Shown in pieces: positions 30,477 to 42,698 of a stretch of DNA of 64,000 bases. Under the pieces are notes generated by a model. The model searched no databases. It saw only the letters and a program-made list of their open reading frames with translations, and had not been told where the DNA came from. This DNA comes from Marinobacter sp. 1-4A (GTDB taxonomy: Bacteria; Pseudomonadota; Gammaproteobacteria; Pseudomonadales; Oleiphilaceae). Numbering within the stretch: position 1 is the stretch's first letter; every line of letters starts with the position of its first letter. Where the stretch lies: positions 117,715-181,714 of the forward strand of contig NZ_VCGY01000007.1 of assembly GCF_016597725.1 (NCBI RefSeq), in the 5' to 3' direction. The position numbers and the translations under genes are program-made.

Positions 30477-30581
30477 TAATACCGATTCCGTTCAGGAGTT
30501 AAAACGATCAAAAATCATACACCGGATGCTAAGTATAGACCTTAGAGTAGATTCGCAACAAATTCTTCTAACTAATTGGAC

Positions 30582-30627
30582 AAAAAGGCCGTCGTGATTG
30601 AATTTTCATTCAAAGCACGACGGCCTT
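30582..30627 (-). terminator. eno terminator
   Basis: On the minus strand AAGGCCGTCGTG (30627-30616) pairs perfectly with CACGACGGCCTT (30596-30585). A smaller TTGAA/TTCAA stem sits nested in the loop, and the structure runs into TTTTTG. It lies after the eno stop and before ftsB. Confidence 0.85.
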
Positions 30628-30683
30628 AACATTCTGTTACCTAAAATCTAAAGGATTAAAGGCCAAAACGGAAGCTGTTATTC

Positions 30684-31997
<1,314 letters not shown>

Positions 31998-32033
31998 TTA
32001 CAATTTCAAGGTCATTTATAAAGGTTTGATCAA

Positions 32034-32140
32034 GAGCGAGCTGGTAGGGCCTTACGAAACTGTGCGAAGCCATGGATGGCGTAGCCAAGCGTACATGGAC
32101 GTATTCACAGCGTGTTTCGTAAGGCCCTACCAGCTTGCTC
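32034..32140 (+). repeat. Intergenic hairpin repeat, copy B (kdsA-eno spacer)
   Basis: A 27-bp arm at 32034-32060 (core GCTGGTAGGGCCTTACGAAA) is complementary at 26 of 27 positions to 32114-32140. The 53-bp loop has GCCATGGATGGC where copy A has its inner hairpin, then CAAGCGTACATGGACGTA. The loop is conserved with the other copies but the arms are not. It reads on the plus strand, opposite to kdsA and eno. Confidence 0.85.
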
Positions 32141-32173
32141 GTGCCACCAGGGCTAAAACACGAACACCGCCAT

Positions 32174-34692
<2,519 letters not shown>

Positions 34693-34737
34693 TCATCTCA
34701 AGATGGGACGCCAGACTACCAGAAAGCCCCTAGCGAC

Positions 34738-36078
34738 TCAATCACAATCCCGCTCGACAATCAGCCGCAAGCCTGCGGCAGGGGCGCTTCCGCAGTATTG
34801 CTCAGAACACCATAAATCGCCAATCGCAATGAGTTCCTCTTGCCCCGTCGCACCCGCGAAAATCAAGGGCAGACGCCCCCTTTCCCAAGGGGGAACGGCT
34901 TGCTCCTGAAACCACTTTTTAAGTGATTTAGAGCGGTCATCTACGCGAAAACGAACGCGCTCCCCCCCTTGCCTCGTACATATCCGTATAGGCGGCAAAT
35001 CCGTTTTCGCTGTAGACACCCGATTCAACCGAATCGCCCACTCTGCCCATTGCACCGTTTGGTCAGGCCGAAGCTTTAAAGGCGCCTTAGGCAATGACTG
35101 AGCTTCGGGAACCAAGCACAGCTCGCCCTGAAAACGTCGAAGGCTATAACGGTTCGCTCTCAGCTCCGGCAAACGGTCTTCTGCTGCCAGCAATAGATCC
35201 TGCAGTACCTGCGACCAGTTGTTAACCGAGGGAGGGTGATATCCAGCCCGACGGATCCACCAGCGGAGAAGATTTGTCTGCTCCGCAAGCGAAAGTGTCA
35301 TCAGCCCGGCAACTGGCAGGCGCCGCCCTTCTCCTCCGATCGCCTGCCACTGCAACTCCGCCAGCCGTTGGTTTAGAAAGTCGCTCTCGGAGCAGGCTTC
35401 AGCGCTGTGTCGCAAGCGTTGACTCAAGCCGGGCCAGCGTTTTTTAAGGGCCGGTAGAATGCTTAAACGTAAAAAGTTGCGGTCGAACTTTGTATCGGTG
35501 TTGCTGGGGTCATCAACCCATGAAAGCCCAGCATTTTGCGCATGACTCTCAAGCTCTGATCGCTCAATACCCAACAACGGCCGAGCCAAACGCCCCTTAC
35601 CCAACGGGCGACTCTCAGGCATGCCAGCAAGGCCCGCCACACCGCTGCCACGAAACATTCTAAACAGCACTGTTTCAGCCTGATCATCTCCATGATGGGC
35701 CATCAACACCACATCACCGGAATCAAGGAGTGCTTCAAACACGCTATAACGAGCTTTGCGTGCAGCTTCCTCAAGCCCTTCACCCGGGCCTGTACCCAGC
35801 TCAACCGACACCGGCCGAATGGTGAGAGGTATATTAAGTTCAGCGCACAGATTTTCGCAGAACGTTTCCGTTTCGCCCGCATTGGCCTGAAGCTGATGAT
35901 TGATATGCACTGCCCGCACTCCGGAATGGCAGCGCGCAGCAAGGTGCAGAAGAAGGGTAGAGTCAAGGCCGCCACTGAGGGCGACCCAAAGCTGCCGGTA
36001 ACCGGAAATGGCTTTCACCGGCGAGAGCAGGGACTCCGGAAACGAATACCCGTGGACGGGCTCAGCGCCCTGTATCAT
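34738..36078 (-). CDS. tilS: tRNA(Ile)-lysidine synthase
   Basis: Converts C34 of the CAU-anticodon tRNA-Ile to lysidine so that it reads AUA. The 446-residue protein has the PP-loop [19 protein letters not shown], then [20 protein letters not shown] and [12 protein letters not shown] in the N-terminal domain, and TilS substrate-binding and C-terminal domains with [20 protein letters not shown]. Its start lies 17 bp inside the 3' end of accA, so the two are coupled. Confidence 0.95.
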   Translation of the reverse strand: MIQGAEPVHGYSFPESLLSPVKAISGYRQLWVALSGGLDSTLLLHLAARCHSGVRAVHINHQLQANAGETETFCENLCAELNIPLTIRPVSVELGTGPGEGLEEAARKARYSVFEALLDSGDVVLMAHHGDDQAETVLFRMFRGSGVAGLAGMPESRPLGKGRLARPLLGIERSELESHAQNAGLSWVDDPSNTDTKFDRNFLRLSILPALKKRWPGLSQRLRHSAEACSESDFLNQRLAELQWQAIGGEGRRLPVAGLMTLSLAEQTNLLRWWIRRAGYHPPSVNNWSQVLQDLLLAAEDRLPELRANRYSLRRFQGELCLVPEAQSLPKAPLKLRPDQTVQWAEWAIRLNRVSTAKTDLPPIRICTRQGGERVRFRVDDRSKSLKKWFQEQAVPPWERGRLPLIFAGATGQEELIAIGDLWCSEQYCGSAPAAGLRLIVERDCD

Positions 36079-37015
36079 AGCGGGTTAACCGCTCATACCG
36101 CCGGGAGACCAGCTCGTCCAGAGGCAGGCGACATAGTTCTGCCAGCCCGCCTACAAGCGTTTCGCGCAAGGATTCAGCCATTTGTTCCGGATTACGGTGG
36201 GCGCCACCCAAGGGCTCGGTGATAACGTTATCCGCAAGCCCGAGATCCTTCAGCCTATCTGCCGTTACACCCATGGCTTCAGCCGCCAAAGAAGCATACT
36301 CAGCACTTTTCCATAGGATGGAGGCACAACCTTCCGGCGATATCACCGCATAGGTGGAATACTGCAGCATATTCAACTGATCACACACACCAATGGCCAG
36401 AGCTCCGCCTGAACCACCCTCACCGATCACCGTTGAAATAACCGGCGTTTTTAGGCGCGACATAACTGCCAAGTTAAAGGCAATGGCTTCACTCTGGCCT
36501 CGCTCTTCCGCACCGATGCCCGGATAGGCACCCGGCGTGTCTATAAACGTAAGGATGGGCATTCTAAAGCGCTCTGCCATTTCCATCAGACGCAGGGCTT
36601 TGCGGTAACCCTCAGGGCGCGGCATGCCGAAGTTGCGCTTCACTTTGTCCCGCACTTCGCGGCCTTTTTGATGGCCGATCACCATCACAGGCGTGTCGTT
36701 TAAGCGCGCTGTGCCGCCCACAATGGCCTGATCGTCCGCATAACGACGGTCGCCGTGAAGTTCATCGAAATCTTCGAAGATCATCTCGATGTAATCAAGG
36801 GTATAGGGCCGACGCGGATGCCGAGCTAAGCGAGCCACATCCCAAGGATGTAGATCAGAGAATATGTTCTCGGTCAGGCTGACACTTTTCTTTTTCAGCC
36901 GTGTGATTTCATCAGAAATGTTGATGTCAGTGTCATTACCAACCATTCGAAGCTCTTCTATTTTCGCTTCAAGGTCGGCAATCGGCTGTTCAAAATCCAA
37001 ATAATTAGGGTTCAT
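36062..37015 (-). CDS. accA: Acetyl-CoA carboxylase carboxyltransferase subunit alpha
   Basis: One half of the carboxyltransferase that makes malonyl-CoA for fatty-acid synthesis; its partner AccD is encoded elsewhere. The 317-residue protein has [18 protein letters not shown] at the start, then [56 protein letters not shown] and [15 protein letters not shown]. It follows dnaE by about 160 bp, the usual neighbour in this group. Confidence 0.97.
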   Translation of the reverse strand: MNPNYLDFEQPIADLEAKIEELRMVGNDTDINISDEITRLKKKSVSLTENIFSDLHPWDVARLARHPRRPYTLDYIEMIFEDFDELHGDRRYADDQAIVGGTARLNDTPVMVIGHQKGREVRDKVKRNFGMPRPEGYRKALRLMEMAERFRMPILTFIDTPGAYPGIGAEERGQSEAIAFNLAVMSRLKTPVISTVIGEGGSGGALAIGVCDQLNMLQYSTYAVISPEGCASILWKSAEYASLAAEAMGVTADRLKDLGLADNVITEPLGGAHRNPEQMAESLRETLVGGLAELCRLPLDELVSRRYERLTRYDTGR

Positions 37016-37173
37016 GATGTTCCATCATTTTATCGCCAGGCGGGCCAGCGCTCCGCCAATAAAGAATTTGGGACAAAGATAGCAGCGCCAGAGTCACGGC
37101 TAAAGCGGACATTGGTATGAGCCCGCAACCTGACAAACATTTAATTCTGCGTGCAACTCTTTGCCTTAATCAC

Positions 37174-40100
37174 TCAATCATAGACCAGTTCTACGCACTG
37201 GTCGCCCACCAGATACTTCAATTCCAGCAACAAGTTGTCATCCGGCTGCACACGCCAGGCATCTCCCAGCTCAATCCGGGTGCTGGCTTCCGGACTGATG
37301 TATTCAATCCATACTGGGCTACCGTCACAACGAAACGGCCTTAGGGTACTGTCGATTTTGTCCAGCAGTCCATTCTGAAGCTGGTCAGCATGCAAGTTCA
37401 GCTTCAAGCCCTTGCTGAACTGCTTGCGCGCGCTGGGCACGTCCATTACCGAACTGACGCGCATTTTCATCTGCCCAGAGTAGTCATCGTGGCTTACCTG
37501 ACCTTCAACCACAATCACCTGATCTGACTGCAACAACTCGCGGTTCTCAAAGAAAGCCTCAGAAAACAGTGTAGCCTCAATTCGTGCGCTACGGTCATCC
37601 AACGTAATAAAGCACATGGTGGAGCCGGTGCGGGTTTTCATGGTTCGCTGGGCAATGACCAACCCAGCGACCCGTTGCGGTGATTTATTGGGTTTTAGAT
37701 CTGAAATAGACGAGCGCACAAAACGCCGGACTTCGCGCTCATATTCATCAAACGGATGCCCCGTAAGGTACAACCCTAGAGTGTCTTTTTCGCCTTTCAG
37801 GCGCTGCTTCTCGGGCCACTCGCGCACGTCCGCCACATCGGCGTAGGGATCTCCGCCATCAGCGGCCTCCAGCATGTCGCCGAACATATCCACCATGCCG
37901 ACGGACTCATTACGCGATTGCTGATCCGCTTGCTGAACGGCTTTGGGGATACTGGCCATCAGTTGGGCCCGACTCGCGCCGAGTTTGTCCATGGCACCGG
38001 AACGAATCAAGGCTTCCATCGCCCGCTTGTTGATTTTTTTCAGGTCTACCTTGCGGCAGAAGTCGAAAAGGTCCTGATAGGGTTCGCCGCTGGCTCGACC
38101 TTCTACAATGGCTTGAATCGGACCTTCGCCCAACCCTTTAATAGCGCCTAAGCCGTACACAATCTGGCCTTCATCATTAACGGTAAAGGTATACTCCGAG
38201 CGGCTTACATCCGGCAGCACCAAGTCCAGCTTGAGGTTACGGCACTCTTCAACGAGCGTGACAACTTTGTCCGTATTCTGCATATCTGCGGTCAAAACCG
38301 CAGCCATGAATTCGGCGGTGTAGTGCGCCTTCAGCCATAGCGTCTGGTAGGACACCAGCGCATAGGCTGCAGAGTGGGATTTGTTAAAGCCGTAGCCTGC
38401 AAATTTTTCAACCAAGTCGAAGATATTTTCAGCAAGGGTTTTGTTGATGCCATTGCCTTCACACCCATCGAGGAAAAACTGTTTCTGCTTGGCCATTTCT
38501 TCGGGCTTTTTCTTACCCATAGCCCGGCGCAGCATGTCAGCGTTGCCTAGAGTGTAACCCGCCATCACCTGAGCAATCTGCATAACCTGCTCTTGGTACA
38601 AGATAACCCCGTAGGTGGGCTCCAGAACCGGCTTCAAGCCTTCGTATTGATAGTCCGGGTGCGGGAACGACATGGGCTGCTTGCCATGCTTCCGGTCGAT
38701 AAAGTCGTCAACCATGCCCGATTGCAATGGCCCGGGGCGGAACAGCGCCACCAGAGCGATCATGTCCTCTAGCGAATCCGGCTGTAAGCGGCGAATCAAA
38801 TCCTTCATGCCCCGGGATTCCAGCTGGAATACAGCGGTAGTATCCGCTTTTTTCAGCATTACGAAGGAGGCCGGGTCATCCAGCGGGATTTCGTTAATAT
38901 CCAACGGCGGCAATCCTCGGCTCTCTCTCCGCGGATTGATCATTTTCAACGCCCAATCGATGATGGTGAGCGTACGCAGGCCCAAAAAGTCAAACTTCAC
39001 CAGACCAGCGTCTTCTACATCGTTTTTGTCGAACTGGGTCACCAAACTACCGCCATCATCATCGCAGTAGAGCGGCGAGAAGTCGGTAATTTTGGTGGGT
39101 GCGATTACCACACCACCAGCGTGCTTGCCGGCGTTCCGGCACACACCCTCAAGCTTTAGGGCCATTTCCCAAATTTCCTGAGCTTCTTCATCTTGCTCTA
39201 GGAATTCCTGAAGACTTGGCTCCTGCTCAACCGCCTTACCCAAAGTCATTCCCACTTCGAAGGGAATCATTTTAGACAGCTTATCTGCGAGACCATAGGA
39301 TTTGCCCTGCACACGGGCCACGTCTCGCACTACCGCTTTCGCCGCCATGGTGCCGAATGTAATGATCTGGGAAACCGCTTCCCGGCCGTACTTTTCAGCT
39401 ACGTAGGCAATAACCCGGTCCCGCCCTTCCATACAGAAGTCGACGTCAAAGTCGGGCATGGATACCCGTTCCGGGTTAAGAAAGCGCTCGAACAGCAAGT
39501 CGTATTCTAGGGGGTCCAAGTCGGTGATGAGCTGAGCGTATGCAACCAGCGAACCAGCACCGGAACCACGTCCCGGACCAACAGGTACGCCGTTGTTCTT
39601 AGCCCACTTGATAAAGTCCATTACGATCAGGAAGTAGCCCGGGAATCCCATCTGGATGATGATATCCAGCTCGAAATTCAGCCGCTTGTAGTAGGCTTCG
39701 CGCTTATTGTCGTAGTCAGGATCGTCCTTGGGCAGGGTTTTGGCCAGACGGTCTTCCAAACCATCCTCAGACACTTTACGGAAGTATTCATCCATGGTCA
39801 TGCCTTCCGGCACCGGATAGTTGGGCAAGAAGTATTCGCCCAACCGCACGGTAACCGAGCAGCGCCGCGCTATCTCGACAGTGTTCTGGATGGCTTCTGG
39901 CACGTCGCTGAACAACTCAATCATTTCTTCAGCGCTGCGCAAGTATTGTTGGTCGCTGAAGCGGCGATCACGTCGGGGGTCGTCTAGTGCACGGCTTTCA
40001 CCGATACAGACCCGAGCCTCATGGGCTTCGAAGTCGTCGGCCTCCAAAAAATGCACGTCGTTTGTCGCTACAACAGGAAGCCCTAACTCCTGAGCAAGCT

Positions 40101-40656
40101 CGACACTCATGTGCAGGCAGTCTTCATCACCGGGCCGACCAGTTCTCTGTAACTCCAGATAATAAGAGCCCGGGTACAGATTCATCCAATACTCAGCCCG
40201 AGTTTTAGCCAGTTCGGGTTTGTCTGCTAGCAACGCTTTGCACACATCACCCATTTTGGCTCCAGACATGGCAATCAAGCCTTCGGCTCTGGTCTCAAGC
40301 CATTTGCGCTGAATAATGGGTTTGCCGTAACGCTGGCCCTCTGTGTATCCAAGGGAAATGATTTCTGTGAGATTGAGATAGCCTTGATTGTCCCGGGCTA
40401 GCAAGGTTAAACGGAACGGGGCTTCCGGTTCGTCTGGATTCTCTAGCCATAGGTCCGCACCAATAACCGGCTTTATACCTGCACCGGTTGTCGCTTTGTA
40501 AAACCGCACCAGCGAGCACATGTTGGACTGTTCCGTGAGGCCCACGGCTGGCATGCCCAACTCCACAACGCGTTGGACCAGCGGTTTGACGCGCACAAGG
40601 CCGTCCACCATGGAGTGTTCGGAGTGTACGCGAAGGTGTACAAAAGTCTGCGACAT
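37174..40656 (-). CDS. dnaE: DNA polymerase III subunit alpha
   Basis: The catalytic subunit of the replicative polymerase, 1160 residues from the ATG at 40656 (SQTFVHLRVHSEHSMVDG); an in-frame ATG at 40677 would add seven residues. It has an N-terminal PHP domain, palm catalytic Asp residues in MPDFDVDFCMEGRDRVI, AGKHAGGVVIAPTKITDF and the finger region. FNKSHSAAYALVSYQT is followed by helix-hairpin-helix and OB-fold domains (RVAGLVIAQRTMKTRTG). Gene order dnaE-accA-tilS-pyrG matches Pseudomonas, but rnhB and lpxB are not upstream here. Confidence 0.98.
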   Translation of the reverse strand: MSQTFVHLRVHSEHSMVDGLVRVKPLVQRVVELGMPAVGLTEQSNMCSLVRFYKATTGAGIKPVIGADLWLENPDEPEAPFRLTLLARDNQGYLNLTEIISLGYTEGQRYGKPIIQRKWLETRAEGLIAMSGAKMGDVCKALLADKPELAKTRAEYWMNLYPGSYYLELQRTGRPGDEDCLHMSVELAQELGLPVVATNDVHFLEADDFEAHEARVCIGESRALDDPRRDRRFSDQQYLRSAEEMIELFSDVPEAIQNTVEIARRCSVTVRLGEYFLPNYPVPEGMTMDEYFRKVSEDGLEDRLAKTLPKDDPDYDNKREAYYKRLNFELDIIIQMGFPGYFLIVMDFIKWAKNNGVPVGPGRGSGAGSLVAYAQLITDLDPLEYDLLFERFLNPERVSMPDFDVDFCMEGRDRVIAYVAEKYGREAVSQIITFGTMAAKAVVRDVARVQGKSYGLADKLSKMIPFEVGMTLGKAVEQEPSLQEFLEQDEEAQEIWEMALKLEGVCRNAGKHAGGVVIAPTKITDFSPLYCDDDGGSLVTQFDKNDVEDAGLVKFDFLGLRTLTIIDWALKMINPRRESRGLPPLDINEIPLDDPASFVMLKKADTTAVFQLESRGMKDLIRRLQPDSLEDMIALVALFRPGPLQSGMVDDFIDRKHGKQPMSFPHPDYQYEGLKPVLEPTYGVILYQEQVMQIAQVMAGYTLGNADMLRRAMGKKKPEEMAKQKQFFLDGCEGNGINKTLAENIFDLVEKFAGYGFNKSHSAAYALVSYQTLWLKAHYTAEFMAAVLTADMQNTDKVVTLVEECRNLKLDLVLPDVSRSEYTFTVNDEGQIVYGLGAIKGLGEGPIQAIVEGRASGEPYQDLFDFCRKVDLKKINKRAMEALIRSGAMDKLGASRAQLMASIPKAVQQADQQSRNESVGMVDMFGDMLEAADGGDPYADVADVREWPEKQRLKGEKDTLGLYLTGHPFDEYEREVRRFVRSSISDLKPNKSPQRVAGLVIAQRTMKTRTGSTMCFITLDDRSARIEATLFSEAFFENRELLQSDQVIVVEGQVSHDDYSGQMKMRVSSVMDVPSARKQFSKGLKLNLHADQLQNGLLDKIDSTLRPFRCDGSPVWIEYISPEASTRIELGDAWRVQPDDNLLLELKYLVGDQCVELVYD

Positions 40657-40730
40657 AGCGTCAGGTAATTCCTGCATATGTATTCATTAAAAGGATTTAA
40701 GTGGTCGGGAACAACGTGTCCGAGAAGCCC

Positions 40731-41198
40731 TTACCCGCCAATCAATGCGCGTATATCGGCTTCCGTCTGAGGGCCGAAACGAGCCTCCACGAGATCCCCT
40801 TCGGGGTTCACAATGAAGGTTGCAGGTAAGGCAACCGGGAGCTTCCAGTCGAATTCGGGCCCCGGATCCTGACCAAGCATGGTGTATTCAATGCCCATGC
40901 GTTTACCGAGATTTACCAGAGCTTCGCCTTTCACACCGTCAAAGTTGACACCCAACACCGTTATATCCGGTGCTTTGTCCAGCTCGTTGAATTCCGGGAT
41001 TTCTTCCAAACAAGGCTTACACCACTCAGCCCAGTAATTAACTAATACCCACTGGCCCCGCAGATCATTCCAGGCAAGTTTTGGGCCCTCTGCTCTTTCC
41101 AGCTCAACTTTTTGGCAACCGGCTAATGCAACCGCTAAAAATACCGCTGCCGTAACGACGACTCTCCGGGTTAACCGGCGGATGTCAGGGTTCTGCAC
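40731..41198 (-). CDS. TlpA-like thioredoxin-fold lipoprotein
   Basis: A 155-residue protein starting at a GTG (41198) with a perfect AGGAGG six bases upstream; the longer ATG-started frame lacks this. The signal peptide ends in a lipobox, LALAGC-type VALAGC, with lipidated Cys at about residue 28, so it is periplasmic and membrane-anchored. The thioredoxin fold carries WAEWCKPCLEEIPEF, the redox CxxC at about 60-63, and the cis-Pro segment VALPATFIVNPEGDLVEA. A thiol-disulfide reductase role is inferred. In Pseudomonas a similar gene lies near arsC and wrbA homologues, which are divergent from it here. Confidence 0.85.
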   Translation of the reverse strand: MQNPDIRRLTRRVVVTAAVFLAVALAGCQKVELERAEGPKLAWNDLRGQWVLVNYWAEWCKPCLEEIPEFNELDKAPDITVLGVNFDGVKGEALVNLGKRMGIEYTMLGQDPGPEFDWKLPVALPATFIVNPEGDLVEARFGPQTEADIRALIGG

Positions 41199-41266
41199 GG
41201 GAAAACCTCCTGTTAGACTGCTCGCCACAAATGATTGCAGCTCCATTTCAACAAACAGGCACGAAC

Positions 41267-41620
41267 ATGACAGAACCCATCCGGATTTTCCACAACCCCC
41301 GCTGTTCAAAATCTCGCCAAGCGCTCGAACTACTTACGGAACGAGGTATTGAGCCGGAGATTATACGCTACCTGGAAACACCGCCAACAGAGCAGGAACT
41401 ATCCGATATTCTTGAGGCACTCGGCCGCCAGCCGCGTGAACTGATGCGCACCGGTGAAAGTGAATTCAAGGAGCAAGGTTTGGGCAACCCGCACCTTACC
41501 CGAGAACAACTGATTGCTGCTATGGTAGCCAGTCCAAGGTTGATTGAAAGGCCCATTGTGATCGCCAACGGCAAAGCTGCCGTGGGACGCCCACCGGAAA
41601 ATATTCTAACCATTCTTTGA
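41267..41620 (+). CDS. ArsC/YfgD family reductase-like protein
   Basis: A 117-residue thioredoxin-fold protein of the ArsC family. IRIFHNPRCSKSRQALELL holds the single N-terminal active Cys, and YLETPPTEQELSDIL and RPIVIANGKAAVGRPPENIL are conserved. No arsenic operon gene is near, so it is more likely a housekeeping YfgD-type member than a detoxifying arsenate reductase. I start it at the ATG at 41267; an ATG at 41231 would reach toward the divergent lipoprotein gene. wrbA follows 30 bp later. Confidence 0.85.
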   Translation: MTEPIRIFHNPRCSKSRQALELLTERGIEPEIIRYLETPPTEQELSDILEALGRQPRELMRTGESEFKEQGLGNPHLTREQLIAAMVASPRLIERPIVIANGKAAVGRPPENILTIL

Positions 41621-41650
41621 TTGTACGACCGTCGACTAAAGGAAGCCAAA

Positions 41651-42256
41651 GTGTCTGAGCAACTGCCTTATGTTCTTATTCTCTATTACAGCCGCAACGG
41701 GCAGACTGCGGAGCTGGCAAGCCAGATAGGCCGCGGAGTCGCAAAGGTGAAGGGTATCGAGGCAAAACTGCGCTCCGTTCCCATGGTTTCGCCCGATACA
41801 GACGCATCCTTGCCTCCGGTTCCAGACACAGGTGCGCCTTATGCTAGCAAGTCCGACCTCGCTAATTGCGCAGGTCTGGCTATTGGCAGCCCCACCCGGT
41901 TTGGCAATATGGCCGCACCGCTCAAACACTTTCTAGACACCACTGGGGATTTATGGCTAAGCGGCGCCCTAGCAGGCAAGCCAGCGGGGGCTTTCACCTC
42001 GACCGGAAGCCTACACGGCGGCCAAGAGGCTACATTACTGACGATGATGATACCTTTGCTGCACCACGGCATGGTGTTATGCGGGCTTCCCTATACTGAT
42101 GAAAACCTCAGTGAAACCACAACCGGCGGCACACCCTATGGCCCCACACACTGGGCCGGAACTGCTGCGCAACAACCGTTGAGCACACATGAAAAGGCCC
42201 TCTGCCAGCTATTTGGTGAACGCCTTGCAAATCTGGCACTTAAGTTAGCTGATTGA
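41651..42256 (+). CDS. WrbA-like NAD(P)H:quinone oxidoreductase (flavodoxin fold)
   Basis: A 201-residue flavodoxin-like protein expected to bind FMN and reduce quinones by two electrons. It starts at a GTG (41651) with AAGGAAG five bases before. LILYYSRNGQTAELASQI is the phosphate-binding loop. GLAIGSPTRFGNMAAPLKHFLD, TSTGSLHGGQEATLLTMMIPL and GGTPYGPTHWAG are WrbA family signatures. It is transcribed with the ArsC-like gene upstream and the DUF2069 gene downstream. Confidence 0.9.
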   Translation: MSEQLPYVLILYYSRNGQTAELASQIGRGVAKVKGIEAKLRSVPMVSPDTDASLPPVPDTGAPYASKSDLANCAGLAIGSPTRFGNMAAPLKHFLDTTGDLWLSGALAGKPAGAFTSTGSLHGGQEATLLTMMIPLLHHGMVLCGLPYTDENLSETTTGGTPYGPTHWAGTAAQQPLSTHEKALCQLFGERLANLALKLAD

Positions 42257-42309
42257 CACAAACACAGCCTCGCCACGTAAAGCACTTTATACTTTTCGGG
42301 AATTCTACA

Positions 42310-42669
42310 ATGCTCCACAACCCCAAAGCCCGGCACACCGCCCACGCAACCCAGTTTTTGTATTTGGCGGTACTGGCAACCCTTTTGATCACCACCTTTT
42401 ACCCAGCACCGGTTGCTGGCGTGTCGATAGCCCTTATGCTATCCGTTAAACTGATACCGCTGCTCGCACTGGTGGCACCCGTTTTCCGTGGCAACAATAG
42501 AGGCTATATTTGGTTAGCTTTTGCAGTGATTTTTTACTTTACTCAAGCAGTGGTTACCTCGTGGCTTAGTCAGGGTGCGCCTGGCCCCGTCGTGCTTATG
42601 ATCCTGACATTTCTTTTGTTCACTGTGGCCATGATTCATTTAAAAGTGAACCGGCCGGTTGCAGATTGA
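42310..42669 (+). CDS. DUF2069 inner-membrane protein
   Basis: About 119 residues with four hydrophobic segments (FLYLAVLATLLITTFY, SIALMLSVKLIPLLALVAPV, YIWLAFAVIFYFTQAVVTSW, VLMILTFLLFTVAMIHL). It fits DUF2069, a small membrane family of unknown function found after wrbA in Pseudomonas. I prefer the ATG at 42310. A TTG at 42253, overlapping the wrbA stop, would give a 138-residue protein and cannot be excluded. Confidence 0.82.
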   Translation: MLHNPKARHTAHATQFLYLAVLATLLITTFYPAPVAGVSIALMLSVKLIPLLALVAPVFRGNNRGYIWLAFAVIFYFTQAVVTSWLSQGAPGPVVLMILTFLLFTVAMIHLKVNRPVAD

Positions 42670-42698
42670 TTCGCCCCAATTCCGAAAAGTGATACTCC

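Noticed and set aside
41267..41620. Arsenic resistance operon
   Set aside because: Only a single ArsC-fold gene is present, with no arsR, arsB or acr3. The neighbours are wrbA and DUF2069 genes, a housekeeping context.
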